Source: Streptomyces abikoensis (lineage in GTDB: Bacteria; Actinomycetota; Actinomycetes; Streptomycetales; Streptomycetaceae). From it: 64,000 nucleotides of DNA. The notes beneath the pieces were generated by a model. It had not been told where the DNA came from and made no database searches. It was given only the letters and a program-made list of their open reading frames with translations. The stretch lies in assembly GCF_014648775.1 (NCBI RefSeq), contig NZ_BMRT01000003.1, positions 124,001-188,000 on the forward strand. The letters are read 5' to 3'. Shown here in pieces: positions 1 through 8,457 of the stretch. The first letter of the stretch is position 1, and each line of letters begins with the position of its first letter. The translations under genes were made by a program, and so were the position numbers.

Positions 1-382
1 CCAGGCCGACCCAGTGCATGCCGTGCTGGGCGGCGAGGACGGTGAAGAACTGCAGGGTGTGGAGCTTGTCGCCGCTCTTGGAGGCGGAGTTGGTGAAGCC
101 CGCCGCGATCTTGTCCTGCCAGGCGCGGGTGAACCAGCGCTTGGACGACGCCTCGGCGAAGACGTGGAAGGCGCCCGAGGCGGTGCCCATGTAGGTGGGC
201 GAGCCGAAGACGATGGCGTCGGAGGCGTCGAGGAGCTCCCACTGCGCGTCGGTGATCTCGGCGACGTTGATCAGGTGGACGGTCGCCCCGGCCCCGGTGG
301 CACCGGCGCGGACGGCCTCGGCGAGGACGGCGGTGTGGCCGAAGCCGGAGTGGTAGGCGATGGCGACGACGGGCGTGGTCAC
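1..382 (-). CDS. Flavodoxin-fold NAD(P)H-dependent oxidoreductase, partial
   Basis: The gene starts with GTG at 382 and runs off the window start, so only the N-terminal 127 codons or so are present. The product opens with a short beta strand and the loop YHSGFGHTAVLAEAV, the FMN phosphate-binding loop of flavodoxin and WrbA-like quinone reductases. A second family feature, FGSPTYMGTASG, is the strand-loop that contacts the flavin ring. It is probably a cytosolic FMN-dependent NAD(P)H:quinone or nitro reductase; the substrate cannot be read. An AGGGAG sequence sits about 8 nt before the GTG. It is divergent from the HxlR-type regulator at 494, a common pairing in which the regulator controls the reductase. 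Confidence 0.85.
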   Translation of the reverse strand, partial: MTTPVVAIAYHSGFGHTAVLAEAVRAGATGAGATVHLINVAEITDAQWELLDASDAIVFGSPTYMGTASGAFHVFAEASSKRWFTRAWQDKIAAGFTNSASKSGDKLHTLQFFTVLAAQHGMHWVGL

Positions 383-404
383 GATGGGGCTCCCTGGAAA
401 AGCT

Positions 405-471
405 GGTTGCGCTGACTGGGTGACCAAAGGAAAGCACTAACTTTTGGTTAGCGCAACCCCTTGGTTAGCGC
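405..471. promoter_or_regulatory. Candidate HxlR operator between divergent genes
   Basis: The 111-bp gap between the reductase start (382) and the HxlR start (494) is AT-richer than its surroundings. TTGGTTAGCGC occurs at 444-454 and again at 461-471. GCACTAAC (435-442) pairs with GTTAGCGC (447-454) with one mismatch, and GGTTGCGC (405-412) is the exact reverse complement of GCGCAACC (451-458). HxlR regulators bind such repeats as dimers. Binding is inferred. Confidence 0.5.
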
Positions 472-493
472 TGTGCGGGAGTATGGTGTTCTC

Positions 494-880
494 ATGACGA
501 CGATCGACGGCACGGACGAGCAACTGCCCTTCGACGTCTTCGCGCGCAACTGCCCTTCGCGCGAAACCCTGGGGCACGTCACCGGCCGCTGGGGCGCGCT
601 GACCCTCGGCGCCCTGCGCGAGGACACGCTGCGCTTCAACGAGCTGCGGCGGCGGGTGGAGGGCGTCAGCGAGAAGATGCTGTCGCAGACGCTCCACGCG
701 CTGGAGCGTGACGGTCTCGTGCACCGGGAGGCGCAGCCGACCAACCCACCACGGGTCGATTACCGACTGACGCCGCTGGGCCGCGACGTGACCGGGCGGT
801 TGATGGGGCTCATCGAGCTCCTTGAGGAGCGCATGCCGGAGGTGCTGGCGGCGCGGCAGCGTTACGACGGCGAGCGCTGA
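494..880 (+). CDS. HxlR-family winged-helix regulator
   Basis: The product is 128 aa, the usual length for a single-domain HxlR regulator. The first third holds the Cys-containing segment near FARNCPSRETLGHVTGRWG that often marks redox- or electrophile-sensing HxlR/QorR/YodB proteins. RFNELRRRVEGVSEKMLSQTLHALERDGL is the recognition helix plus wing, followed by the YRLTPLGRDV beta hairpin. I chose ATG 494 because GGGAG lies about 12 nt upstream; an in-frame TTG at 461 would overlap the candidate operator. It probably represses the divergent flavodoxin-like reductase and itself. The single Cys early in the protein is a possible sensor residue. Confidence 0.88.
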   Translation: MTTIDGTDEQLPFDVFARNCPSRETLGHVTGRWGALTLGALREDTLRFNELRRRVEGVSEKMLSQTLHALERDGLVHREAQPTNPPRVDYRLTPLGRDVTGRLMGLIELLEERMPEVLAARQRYDGER

Positions 881-938
881 GCCTTTTACTGCGGGCCGGT
901 GGGGGCTGGTCGCGCAGTTCCCCGCGCCCCTTCGGGCG

Positions 939-1817
939 CTACCGAGGCGGGCGCTGGCAGTGGGGGCAGAAGTAGCTGGAGCGGTTCATCCAGGGGCGGC
1001 GGCGGATGGGCGTGCCGCAGCGGCGGCACGGCTCGTCCTCCCGTCCGTACGCGTCCAGCGAGCGGTCGAAGTAGCCCGACTCGCCGTTCACATTGACGTA
1101 GAGGCTGTCGAAGCTGGTGCCGCCGACCGCGAGGGCCTCGGCCATGACCTCGCGGATGTGGGTGAGCAGCTCGGTCGTGCGCGGGCGGGTGAGGCTCGCG
1201 GTCGGGCGCTCGTAGTGGAGCCGGGTGCGCCACAGCGCCTCGTCGGCGTAGATGTTGCCGACGCCGCTGATCAGCGACTGGTCGAGCAGGGCGCGCTTGA
1301 TCGTGGTCCGGCGGCCGCGCAGCGCGGTGTGGAAGGCGGCGTCGTCGAAGGCCGGGTCGAGGGGGTCGCGGGCGATGTGCGCGATCACGTCGGGCAGCCC
1401 GTCGGGATCGCCCTCCACCGTGTCGTGGAGCGAGAGCCCGCCGAAGGTGCGCTGGTCGACGAAGCGCAGTTCGGTCGCGGTGGCGTCGGCGAAGCGGACG
1501 CGGACGCGCAGGTGCTTCTCGTCCGGGGAGCCCTGCGGCTGGACGAGCAACTGGCCGCTCATGCCCAGGTGGGCGAGGACGGCCTGGGTGGGCGCGCCCG
1601 TCCCGGTGAGGGGTTCCAGGGGCAGCCAGAGGTACTTTCCGCGCCGACGCGCGGCGCCCAGCTGGTGGCCGGTCAGCCGGTCGGCGAAGTCGGCCGGCCC
1701 CGCCGGGTGGCGGCGGACGGCCCGGGGGTGGAGGACCTCCACGGCGGCGACGACGCGGCCGGAGACCCAGCGCTCCAGACCCCGCCGGACGACCTCGACC
1801 TCGGGCAGCTCGGGCAC
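939..1817 (-). CDS. mutM: Formamidopyrimidine-DNA glycosylase (Fpg/MutM)
   Basis: This is a 292-aa bifunctional glycosylase/AP lyase that removes 8-oxoguanine and formamidopyrimidines from DNA. The mature N-terminus PELPEVE supplies the catalytic Pro2 and Glu3, and Lys61 lies in RRRGKYLWL. The helix-two-turn-helix segment [19 protein letters not shown] follows in the middle. The C-terminus ends in a four-Cys zinc finger (about Cys264, 267, 284, 287). All catalytic features are intact and the length is normal. It is downstream of rnc in the same direction, but a strong terminator lies between them at 1852-1893, so it may be only partly co-transcribed with rnc. Confidence 0.97.
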   Translation of the reverse strand: MPELPEVEVVRRGLERWVSGRVVAAVEVLHPRAVRRHPAGPADFADRLTGHQLGAARRRGKYLWLPLEPLTGTGAPTQAVLAHLGMSGQLLVQPQGSPDEKHLRVRVRFADATATELRFVDQRTFGGLSLHDTVEGDPDGLPDVIAHIARDPLDPAFDDAAFHTALRGRRTTIKRALLDQSLISGVGNIYADEALWRTRLHYERPTASLTRPRTTELLTHIREVMAEALAVGGTSFDSLYVNVNGESGYFDRSLDAYGREDEPCRRCGTPIRRRPWMNRSSYFCPHCQRPPR

Positions 1818-1851
1818 GGCGCTCCTTGACGACAGCGAAAGGGAAAAGGAA

Positions 1852-1893
1852 ACGGTCCGGGCCGCGGTGCTCTCGCACCGCGGCCCGGACCGT
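1852..1893 (-). terminator. Intrinsic terminator between rnc and mutM
   Basis: A perfect 19-bp stem (1852-1870 with 1875-1893) has a 4-nt loop and, read on the minus strand, is followed by a T-rich run with TTTCCTTTTCCC. It begins just after the rnc stop and should limit read-through into mutM. Confidence 0.8.
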
Positions 1894-1898
1894 CGTTC

Positions 1899-2693
1899 TC
1901 AGCTGGAGGACTTCTCCCCCGGCAGCGCGCCGGACTCGGCGGCGGCCTTCTCGGCCGCCACACGGGCTTCCGCCGCGCTGTTGATGGCGCGCCAGGCGGA
2001 CTCCGCCGCCTGCTGCTCCGCTTCCTTCTTGCTGCGGCCGGTGCCGGTGCCGTACGCGACACCACCGACGCGGGCAGCAGCCGTGAAGGTCTTCTCGTGG
2101 TCCGGACCGGTCTCGGTGACCAGGTACTCCGGAACGCCGAGACCCTCGGTGGCGGTCAGCTCCTGGAGGCTGGTCTTCCAGTCCAGGCCGGCGCCGAGGT
2201 TCGAGGACTTCTCGATCAGCGGGTCGAAGAGCCGGTGCACCAGCTCCGCGGCCGCGTCGAGGCCCTGGTCGAGGTAGACCGCACCGATGACGGCCTCCAG
2301 GGTGTCCGCGAGGATGGACGCCTTGTCCCGGCCGCCGGTGCCCTCTTCGCCCCGGCCGAGCCGGATGAAGGAGCCCAGGTCCAGGCCCCGGCCGACTTCG
2401 GCCAGCGCCCGTGAGTTGACCACCGCGGCGCGCAGCTTGGCGAGCTGGCCCTCGGGGAGGTCCGGGTGGATGCGGTACAGCGTGTCGGTGACCACCAGGC
2501 CCAGGACGGAGTCCCCGAGGAACTCCAGCCGTTCGTTGGTGGGCAGCCCGCCGTTCTCGTAGGCGTAGGACCGGTGCGTCAGCGCACGCACCAGAAGGGC
2601 GGACTCGAGTGTGTACCCGAGCCGCCCTTCCAGAAGCGTGTGGGACGAGGCCGTGTCCGCCGACGCCTTCTTCGGCGCAGTGGCGTCTGACAT
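1899..2693 (-). CDS. rnc: Ribonuclease III
   Basis: The product cleaves double-stranded RNA in rRNA precursors and mRNAs. The family signature [12 protein letters not shown] is at about residues 53-64 and carries the Mg-binding Glu/Asp residues; [13 protein letters not shown] supplies the second acidic cluster. A C-terminal double-stranded-RNA-binding domain (KTSLQELTA ... [15 protein letters not shown]) follows. From ATG 2693 the protein is 264 aa; an in-frame GTG at 2705 would add four residues and cannot be excluded. In S. coelicolor the orthologue is known as AbsB and affects antibiotic production globally. It lies 19 bp after rpmF in an rpmF-rnc arrangement that is common in actinobacteria. 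Confidence 0.96.
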   Translation of the reverse strand: MSDATAPKKASADTASSHTLLEGRLGYTLESALLVRALTHRSYAYENGGLPTNERLEFLGDSVLGLVVTDTLYRIHPDLPEGQLAKLRAAVVNSRALAEVGRGLDLGSFIRLGRGEEGTGGRDKASILADTLEAVIGAVYLDQGLDAAAELVHRLFDPLIEKSSNLGAGLDWKTSLQELTATEGLGVPEYLVTETGPDHEKTFTAAARVGGVAYGTGTGRSKKEAEQQAAESAWRAINSAAEARVAAEKAAAESGALPGEKSSS

Positions 2694-2712
2694 GAAGCCT
2701 GTCACCCGCCGA

Positions 2713-2886
2713 TCAGACCGCGAGGACCTGGCGCTTGTTGTAGGTGCCGCAGCTGGGGCACGCGATGTGCTGCTGCTTCGGCTCGTGGCAGCGCTCGCAC
2801 GCCACCAGGGGGGTGACCGCAGCCTTCCACTGCGACCGGCGGTGGCGCGTGTTGCTGCGCGACATCTTCCGCTTCGGAACAGCCAC
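2713..2886 (-). CDS. rpmF: 50S ribosomal protein L32
   Basis: A 57-aa basic protein starting with GTG at 2886: [17 protein letters not shown], then a zinc ribbon with CERC and CPSC/CPTC-type pairs, ending NKRQVLAV. This is the zinc-binding (C+) form of L32, an exposed component of the large ribosomal subunit. It follows the DUF177 gene with almost no gap, the nearly universal bacterial pairing of yceD/DUF177 with rpmF, and precedes rnc. It sits in the middle of an operon running from the DUF177 gene to rnc. Confidence 0.95.
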   Translation of the reverse strand: MAVPKRKMSRSNTRHRRSQWKAAVTPLVACERCHEPKQQHIACPSCGTYNKRQVLAV

Positions 2887-2888
2887 GG

Positions 2889-3518
2889 CTACTTCTCCTG
2901 TGTGTCATCCCCGCCGGAGCGGGGTGCGTTGTCCTTCTCGCCGGCCGTTTCGGATCCGGCGAGTCCCTTCAGTGCCGCCCAACGGATGTCGACGGACTCG
3001 TGGTGGTGGTCCGGGTCGTCCGCCAGCCGCTCTCCGCATTCGGAGCAGAGGCCGGGGCAGTCGTCCTGGCACACCGGCTGCAGCGGCAGTGAGAGCACCA
3101 CCGCGTCCCGCAGCACGGGTTCGAGGTCGAACAAGTCGTCCTCGAGGTGGAGGATGTCCTCCTCATCGTCCTCGGCGTCGTCGTCCGTGGCCACGATGCG
3201 GCCCCGGGCGTCGGCGTCGGGGTAGGAGTACATCTCCTGGAAGTCCGCTTCAAACTCTCGCTCGAGCGGCTCCAGACACCTTACGCACTCCCCGGTGAGC
3301 GGCGCACGGGCGGTGCCTGTGACAAGCACCCCTTCCATGACCGACTCGAGCCGGAGGTCGAGCTCCACCGTCGCGCCCTCGGCCACACCGATGACCTCGA
3401 TACCGAGATCGCGGGGGGCGGGGACGGAGCGGGAGACCCTCTTCAGCGCACCGGGACGCCGGCCCAGCTCGCGCGTATCGAACACGAGAGGGTTACGGGG
3501 GTCAAGGCGGGCGTTCAG
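2889..3518 (-). CDS. DUF177 (YceD-like) protein
   Basis: The product is a YceD/DUF177 protein, a family that accompanies rpmF and is linked to 23S rRNA metabolism in bacteria and plants. It has an N-terminal beta-rich part ([14 protein letters not shown]), a CVRCL motif, a long acidic loop rich in Asp/Glu (about residues 120-145), and C-terminal [13 protein letters not shown], a typical four-Cys cluster. The start is unusual. Family members begin at [12 protein letters not shown], and the only codon there is CTG at 3518, preceded by GGAAG at a 5-nt spacing. The alternative is an upstream start at 3599, which adds 27 residues that look unlike the family. Confidence 0.85.
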   Translation of the reverse strand: MNARLDPRNPLVFDTRELGRRPGALKRVSRSVPAPRDLGIEVIGVAEGATVELDLRLESVMEGVLVTGTARAPLTGECVRCLEPLEREFEADFQEMYSYPDADARGRIVATDDDAEDDEEDILHLEDDLFDLEPVLRDAVVLSLPLQPVCQDDCPGLCSECGERLADDPDHHHESVDIRWAALKGLAGSETAGEKDNAPRSGGDDTQEK

Positions 3519-3675
3519 GGCTTCCTGCTTTCTACGCTGCGGTGACGGCGGCCCCGGGTGCACGGGGCACGGCGGGCAGCCTGGATCGCGGACGTACACG
3601 CGACCGAAGAGCCAGGATACTGGACGGTCGCCGCTGGGCCCAATCCGCGTCCCGGACAGGTCCGCCCGAACCGGA

Positions 3676-4824
3676 TCAGCGGCCCTGTTCGTACTCGCGG
3701 AGCCGGTTCAGGTCGATCATCGAGGTGTCGAAGAAGCTGGTCTCGTCGAGGGCGCCCGCGGCCCGGGGCGGGTGCCCGTCGGCCGGGTAGCCGGCCGCGG
3801 TCCCGTAGCCCTGGCCGAGGTCCGTCCCGTGGCCGACGTCCGTCCCGTGGCCGCCCGTCGCCTGGGCCGGGGGCTGCCAGGCGTAGGGGTCGGGCTGCTG
3901 GTAGCCGCCGGGGACGGCGTACGGGTCCGCCTGCGGCGGGTACTGCGCGGCCTGCTGCCCGTAGCCGTACGGGTCCTGCGCCTCGTAGCCCCCGGCGGGG
4001 ACGGTGTACTCGCTCCAGACGGGCTGCTGCGGAACCTGTGGTGCCTCGGGTGGCCGGTGGGGCTCACGGGGCGCCCGGGGGGCGCCCAGGGACTCCTGCG
4101 GGCCGCCGGCGAGCTCGGCGAGGAAGTCGGCGTCGCTGGTGGGGCGCCCGGGGGCGATGCCCTCGTGGGCGGCCAGGTGGGCGCCCAGCTCGTCGACGGG
4201 GCGGGACCCGAGCAGCTTCTCCCGGCCCCGGCCCACCGCCTCCAGGGCCTTGGCCAGGACGGCCGAGACGGCACCCAGCTTGACGTCCACATAGGCGTCG
4301 GCGCCCTGCCGCTGCATCCGGGGGTCGGTGCTGCGCTCCGGGGCGTCGTGGGCCAGGCCCTCGGGGTCGTGGCCGTCGCCGGCGAGGCCGAGGAGCTTCT
4401 CGCGGCCCCGGTCGACGGAGCCGATGGTCTTGGTGAGGACGACCTCGAAGTTGGCGAGGGTGCTGTCGACGTAGTCGTCCGCGCCGGCCCGGATCTCCTC
4501 GGCCTCCCGGCGGGCCTCCGCGAGGATGCGGTCGGCCTCCTCGCGGGACTGGCGGGCGACCTCGGTGCCGGAGATCAGTGAGCCGCGCTCGGCTCGGGCC
4601 GAGGCGAGAATCGCCTCGGCCTCCTCGCGCGCCCGGGCCACGAGCTGTTCCCGGTCCCCGATGACCTCGCGCGCCTGGGCCAGCGAGCCCGGCAGGGCGG
4701 CGCGCAGCTCCTCGAGGAGGGCGAGCAGCTCGGCCCGGTTGACCACGCAGGAGGCCGACATGGGCAGGGCGCGGGCGCCGGTGACGGTCCTGACGATCTC
4801 GTCGAGTTTCTTCTGGACGTCCAC
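3676..4824 (-). CDS. DivIVA-domain cell division protein, SepIVA-like
   Basis: This 382-aa protein begins MDVQKKLDEIVRTVTGARA and has long charged heptad-rich helices at about residues 25-165, including AREEAEAILASARAERG and REEADRILAEARREAEEI. These are DivIVA/SepIVA-type coiled coils. From about residue 240 it becomes a Pro/Gln/Tyr/Gly-rich, probably disordered tail, ending in a short conserved-looking patch (SFFDTSMIDLNRLREYEQGR). In mycobacteria the gene next to DUF177-rnc-fpg is sepIVA, an essential division factor; the same neighbourhood here supports orthology. It likely acts at the septum or cell pole. The start is GTG 4824. Confidence 0.8.
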   Translation of the reverse strand: MDVQKKLDEIVRTVTGARALPMSASCVVNRAELLALLEELRAALPGSLAQAREVIGDREQLVARAREEAEAILASARAERGSLISGTEVARQSREEADRILAEARREAEEIRAGADDYVDSTLANFEVVLTKTIGSVDRGREKLLGLAGDGHDPEGLAHDAPERSTDPRMQRQGADAYVDVKLGAVSAVLAKALEAVGRGREKLLGSRPVDELGAHLAAHEGIAPGRPTSDADFLAELAGGPQESLGAPRAPREPHRPPEAPQVPQQPVWSEYTVPAGGYEAQDPYGYGQQAAQYPPQADPYAVPGGYQQPDPYAWQPPAQATGGHGTDVGHGTDLGQGYGTAAGYPADGHPPRAAGALDETSFFDTSMIDLNRLREYEQGR

Positions 4825-4929
4825 CGTGACGCTCGCCGCCTTCTCGCATTCCGGGGTGGCCTGGTGGCCGATGGGAACGAACGGGGACGACTGTACGGCC
4901 GGCGGCCCCCGGCCGACAGCTACTGACGA

Positions 4930-5421
4930 TCAGTCAGAGTCGGACCGCCGGGCGAGGCGCTCCTTGAGGGCCTCCAGCACCAGCGGCGGCACCAGGTGGG
5001 AGACGTCGCCGCCCCACGCCGCGACCTCCTTGACCAGGCTGGAGGAGAGGAAGCTGTAGGTGGGGTTGGTGGGGACGAAGAGGGTCTCGACGCCCGAGAG
5101 GCCATTGTTCATCTGGGCCATCTGGAGCTCGTAGTCGAAGTCGCTGACCGCCCGCAGGCCCTTGACGATGGCCGGGATGTCGCGCTCCTTGCAGAAGTCG
5201 ACGAGCAGGCCGTGATGGGACTCCACCTGGACGTTGCCGTACTCGGCGGTGACCTGGCGGAGGAGTTCTATCCGCTCGTCGACGGTGAACAGGCCCTTCT
5301 TGGACTTGTTGACCATCACGGCGACGTGCACGACGTCGTACAGCTTCGAAGCGCGGGCGATGATGTCGAGGTGCCCATTGGTGACGGGGTCGAACGACCC
5401 CGGACAGACGGCGCGGCGCAA
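4930..5421 (-). CDS. coaD: Phosphopantetheine adenylyltransferase
   Basis: The product makes dephospho-CoA from 4'-phosphopantetheine and ATP, the penultimate step of CoA synthesis. It begins [20 protein letters not shown], with the nucleotidyltransferase TNGH motif, and ends with the [17 protein letters not shown] motif. I prefer the TTG at 5421, which has GAGGAAA 5-6 nt upstream and gives 163 aa, close to the family's roughly 160. An ATG at 5451 would add ten residues and would overlap the rsmD stop (ATGA). It is the last gene of a minus-strand run recG-rsmD-coaD. Confidence 0.95.
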   Translation of the reverse strand: MRRAVCPGSFDPVTNGHLDIIARASKLYDVVHVAVMVNKSKKGLFTVDERIELLRQVTAEYGNVQVESHHGLLVDFCKERDIPAIVKGLRAVSDFDYELQMAQMNNGLSGVETLFVPTNPTYSFLSSSLVKEVAAWGGDVSHLVPPLVLEALKERLARRSDSD

Positions 5422-5447
5422 CGGTGTTTCCTCGCTCTCCGGTCCAT

Positions 5448-6050
5448 TCATGACGTGCCTGATCCCGTGGTGTCGGCAGTGCACGGCGAAGCGGCGTGAC
5501 CGTACCAAAGCGTCCCCTCGCCGTAGCGACGGGCCCTCAGTGCGTCGAAACCCTCCGGCCAGCGGAATTCCCCGCCCCTGGTGCTGCGCTCCACAGTGAC
5601 GAGCGCGTCCTCGGCCAGCCAGCCCCTGCTGCGGAGTGTGAGGAGGATCTCGCGGAGATCGTCGTCGGTGACCACGTAGGGCGGGTCGAGGAAGACCACG
5701 TCGTACGGCTCGGCGGGCGGCGCCCCGGCCACGACCTGCTCGGCCTTGCCCCCGCGCACCTCGGCGCCCGGCAGGCCGACCGCGCGGACGTTGTCCTTGA
5801 TGACCCGCAGCGCGCGGGCGTCCGCCTCGACCAGGAGGGTGTGCGCGGCCCCGCGCGAGAGCGCCTCCAGGCCGACGGCGCCGGAGCCGCCGTAGAGGTC
5901 CAGCACGCGCGTGCCGTCGAGGGTGCCCAGGAAGGACACCCAGGTGGAGAAGAGGCCCTCGCGCGCCCGGTCGGAGGTGGGGCGGGTGCCGGTGCCGGGC
6001 GGTACGGCCAGGCGGCGTCCGCCGGCGCGGCCGGCGATCACGCGGGTCAT
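5448..6050 (-). CDS. rsmD: 16S rRNA (guanine966-N2)-methyltransferase RsmD
   Basis: A 200-aa class I SAM-dependent methyltransferase. It starts [19 protein letters not shown], carries [13 protein letters not shown] typical of RsmD, a SAM-binding motif [20 protein letters not shown], and the catalytic motif IV as FLDPPY. It modifies G966 of 16S rRNA during 30S assembly. The gene sits between recG and coaD, and its stop overlaps the possible upstream ATG of coaD; the rsmD-coaD pair is conserved in many bacteria. The length is normal and the motifs are intact. Confidence 0.95.
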   Translation of the reverse strand: MTRVIAGRAGGRRLAVPPGTGTRPTSDRAREGLFSTWVSFLGTLDGTRVLDLYGGSGAVGLEALSRGAAHTLLVEADARALRVIKDNVRAVGLPGAEVRGGKAEQVVAGAPPAEPYDVVFLDPPYVVTDDDLREILLTLRSRGWLAEDALVTVERSTRGGEFRWPEGFDALRARRYGEGTLWYGHAASPCTADTTGSGTS

Positions 6051-6080
6051 GGTCTCGGAGTCCTTCGGCGGTGGGTGACA

Positions 6081-6102
6081 CGGTGCGGCGGTGGCCGCAC
6101 CG
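6081..6102 (-). terminator. Short GC-rich hairpin between recG and rsmD
   Basis: CGGTGCGG (6081-6088) and CCGCACCG (6095-6102) form an 8-bp stem with a 6-nt loop in the 132-bp gap between recG and rsmD. There is no T-run, so it may be a weak terminator or an mRNA processing/stability hairpin. Confidence 0.35.
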
Positions 6103-6182
6103 ACAGCGTATGGCGTCTACGCCACGGCGTCCGCCCGGCCCTCGCCCGGCCCGGATATCAGCCCTCGTCCGGGCCCGGGGCG

Positions 6183-8417
6183 TCAGCCCTTGTCCAGATA
6201 GGTCTCCCGGTCCTTGTCCAGCAGGGCGTCGAGCGCGGTGCGCAGCTCGGGGAGCCGGGCGAGCTCGGGGTCGGCGGCGACGACCGCGGCGGCCTCCTCG
6301 CGGGCGGCCGCGATGATCTCCTCGTCGTCGATGACGGTGAGCACCCGCAGGGAGGAGCGGACGCCGGACTGGGCCTGGCCGAGGACGTCGCCCTCGCGGC
6401 GCTGCTCCAGGTCGATGCGGGAGAGCTCGAAGCCGTCGAGGGTGGCGGCGACCGCGCCGAGCCGGGCGCGGGCGGGGCTGGCCTCGGGCATCTCGCTGAC
6501 CAGCAGGCAGAGCCCGGGGGCCGAGCCACGGCCGACGCGGCCGCGCAGCTGGTGGAGCTGGGAGACGCCGAACCGGTCGGCGTCCATGATCACCATGGCG
6601 GTGGAGTTGGGCACGTTCACGCCGACCTCGATGACGGTGGTGGCGACCAGGACGTCGACCTCGCCCGCCGCGAAGCGGCGCATCACCTCGTCCTTGGCGT
6701 CGGGCTGCATCCGCCCGTGCAGCACCTCCACGCGCAGCCCGGCCAGGGGGCCCCGGGAGAGCTCCTCGGCGACGTCGAGCACGGCCAGCGGAGGGCGGCG
6801 CTCCGCCGCGTCCTCGGCGGACTCCGCGGACTCGGCGGACCCGGCGGACTTCTTCTTGGGGGCGTCCTCCTCGTCGCCGATGCGGGGGCAGACGACGTAC
6901 GCCTGGTGGCCGCCCGCCACCTCCTCGCGGACCCGCTCCCAGGCGCGGGCCAGGAAGTGCGGCTTGTCCTTGGCGGGCACCACATGGGTGGCGATGGGCG
7001 AGCGCCCGGCGGGCAGCTGGTCCAGGACGGACGTCTCCAGGTCGCCGAAGACGGTCATGGCGACGGTGCGCGGGATGGGGGTGGCGGTCATCACCAGCAG
7101 GTGCGGCGGTTGCTTGCCCTTGGAGCGCAGGGCGTCGCGCTGTTCGACGCCGAAGCGGTGCTGCTCGTCGACGACGACCAGGCCCAGGTCGTGGAACTGG
7201 ACCTTGTCCTCGATCAGGGCGTGGGTGCCGACGACGACGCCCGCCTCGCCGATGATCAGGTCGAGCAGCGCCTGGCGGCGCGCGGCCGTGCCCATGGAGC
7301 CGGTCAGCAGCACGACCTTGGTGCCCTTCTCGGCGCCGCCGAGCATCCCGCCCTCGGCGAGCTCGCCCATCATCTCGGTGATCGACCGGTGGTGCTGCTG
7401 GGCGAGGACCTCGGTGGGGGCGAGCATGGCGGCCTGGCCGCCCGCGTCCACGACGGCGAGCATCGCGCGCAGGGCGACCATCGTCTTGCCCGAACCCACC
7501 TCGCCCTGGAGGAGCCGGTGCATGGGGTGCTCGGTGGCCAGGTCGTCGAAGATCTCGGCGGAGACCTTCCGCTGGCCGTCGGTGAGGGTGAAGGGCAGCT
7601 TGGCGTCGAAGGCGTCCAGGAGGCCGCCGGGCGCGGGCTTGCGGGCCACGGCGGGCAGCTGGGAGTCGGCGTGCCGGCGGCGGGCGAGGGCGACCTGGAG
7701 GACGAACGCCTCGTCCCACTTCAGCCGGGAGCGGGCGTCCTCGACATCCGCCTTGGCCCGGGGCCGGTGGATCTTGCGGAGGGCCTCCGGCAGCGGGACC
7801 AGGCCCCGGCCCTCGCGCAGCGCGGGCGGCAGCGGGTCGACGACGGCCTCCCAGCCGGTGGCCTCCATCGAGGCGAGCACGACGTCGACCGCGTTGGAGA
7901 TCTTCCAGGACTCCATCTTGGAGCAGGCCGGGTAGAGCGGGATCAGCTGGTCGGCCCAGGCCTTGGCGGCGGAGGCGTCGCTGTCGCCGCCGAGCATCTC
8001 GTACGCGGGGTGGGAGAGCTGGCGGATGTTGCGGAACGTGCCGACCTTGCCGGCGAACATGCCGCGCCGGCCGGGGACCAGCTCCTTCTGGTGGTGGTAG
8101 ATCGACCGGCCGAAGAAGACCAGCTGGAGCCGGCCGCCGCCGTCGGTGACGGTCACCTCCAGCCGCTGGCCCCGGCCCTGGTTGAACTTGTGCACCCGGG
8201 CGTCCAGGACCTGCGCGACCACCGTGACGTGCTCGTCGAGCGGCAGGTCGGCGAGCCGGGTGAGCTCGCCGCGCTCGGCGTAGCGGCGCGGGTAGTGGTG
8301 CAGCAGGTCGCCGACCGTGTGCAGATCGAGGTGCTCGGCCATCACCTTCGCGGTGGTGCCGCCGAGCGTCTTCTTCAGGGGTTCGTCCAAGGCGGGCACG
8401 GGTCCATTGCACACCAC
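6183..8417 (-). CDS. recG: ATP-dependent DNA helicase RecG
   Basis: This 744-aa protein remodels stalled replication forks and Holliday junctions. An N-terminal wedge/OB region (about residues 1-260) contains [16 protein letters not shown]; then come Walker A ([11 protein letters not shown]), DEQH ([10 protein letters not shown]), and SF2 motifs [23 protein letters not shown] and QLRGRVGRG. All helicase motifs are present. A Ser/Ala/Glu-rich insertion ([21 protein letters not shown] region, around residues 510-530) in the helicase part is not a family feature and comes from a locally repetitive DNA stretch. It lies 40 bp after the FakA-like gene and before rsmD. Confidence 0.96.
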   Translation of the reverse strand: MVCNGPVPALDEPLKKTLGGTTAKVMAEHLDLHTVGDLLHHYPRRYAERGELTRLADLPLDEHVTVVAQVLDARVHKFNQGRGQRLEVTVTDGGGRLQLVFFGRSIYHHQKELVPGRRGMFAGKVGTFRNIRQLSHPAYEMLGGDSDASAAKAWADQLIPLYPACSKMESWKISNAVDVVLASMEATGWEAVVDPLPPALREGRGLVPLPEALRKIHRPRAKADVEDARSRLKWDEAFVLQVALARRRHADSQLPAVARKPAPGGLLDAFDAKLPFTLTDGQRKVSAEIFDDLATEHPMHRLLQGEVGSGKTMVALRAMLAVVDAGGQAAMLAPTEVLAQQHHRSITEMMGELAEGGMLGGAEKGTKVVLLTGSMGTAARRQALLDLIIGEAGVVVGTHALIEDKVQFHDLGLVVVDEQHRFGVEQRDALRSKGKQPPHLLVMTATPIPRTVAMTVFGDLETSVLDQLPAGRSPIATHVVPAKDKPHFLARAWERVREEVAGGHQAYVVCPRIGDEEDAPKKKSAGSAESAESAEDAAERRPPLAVLDVAEELSRGPLAGLRVEVLHGRMQPDAKDEVMRRFAAGEVDVLVATTVIEVGVNVPNSTAMVIMDADRFGVSQLHQLRGRVGRGSAPGLCLLVSEMPEASPARARLGAVAATLDGFELSRIDLEQRREGDVLGQAQSGVRSSLRVLTVIDDEEIIAAAREEAAAVVAADPELARLPELRTALDALLDKDRETYLDKG

Positions 8418-8457
8418 GCCGCTGACAACGCGGCCCGGGCGGCGCCGTCGGCACGGT

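Noticed and set aside
4930..8454. A single minus-strand open frame of 1174 codons
   Set aside because: It only joins the coaD frame to a shadow of recG and rsmD. The low-complexity Arg/Pro translation and clear separate genes show it is not one protein.
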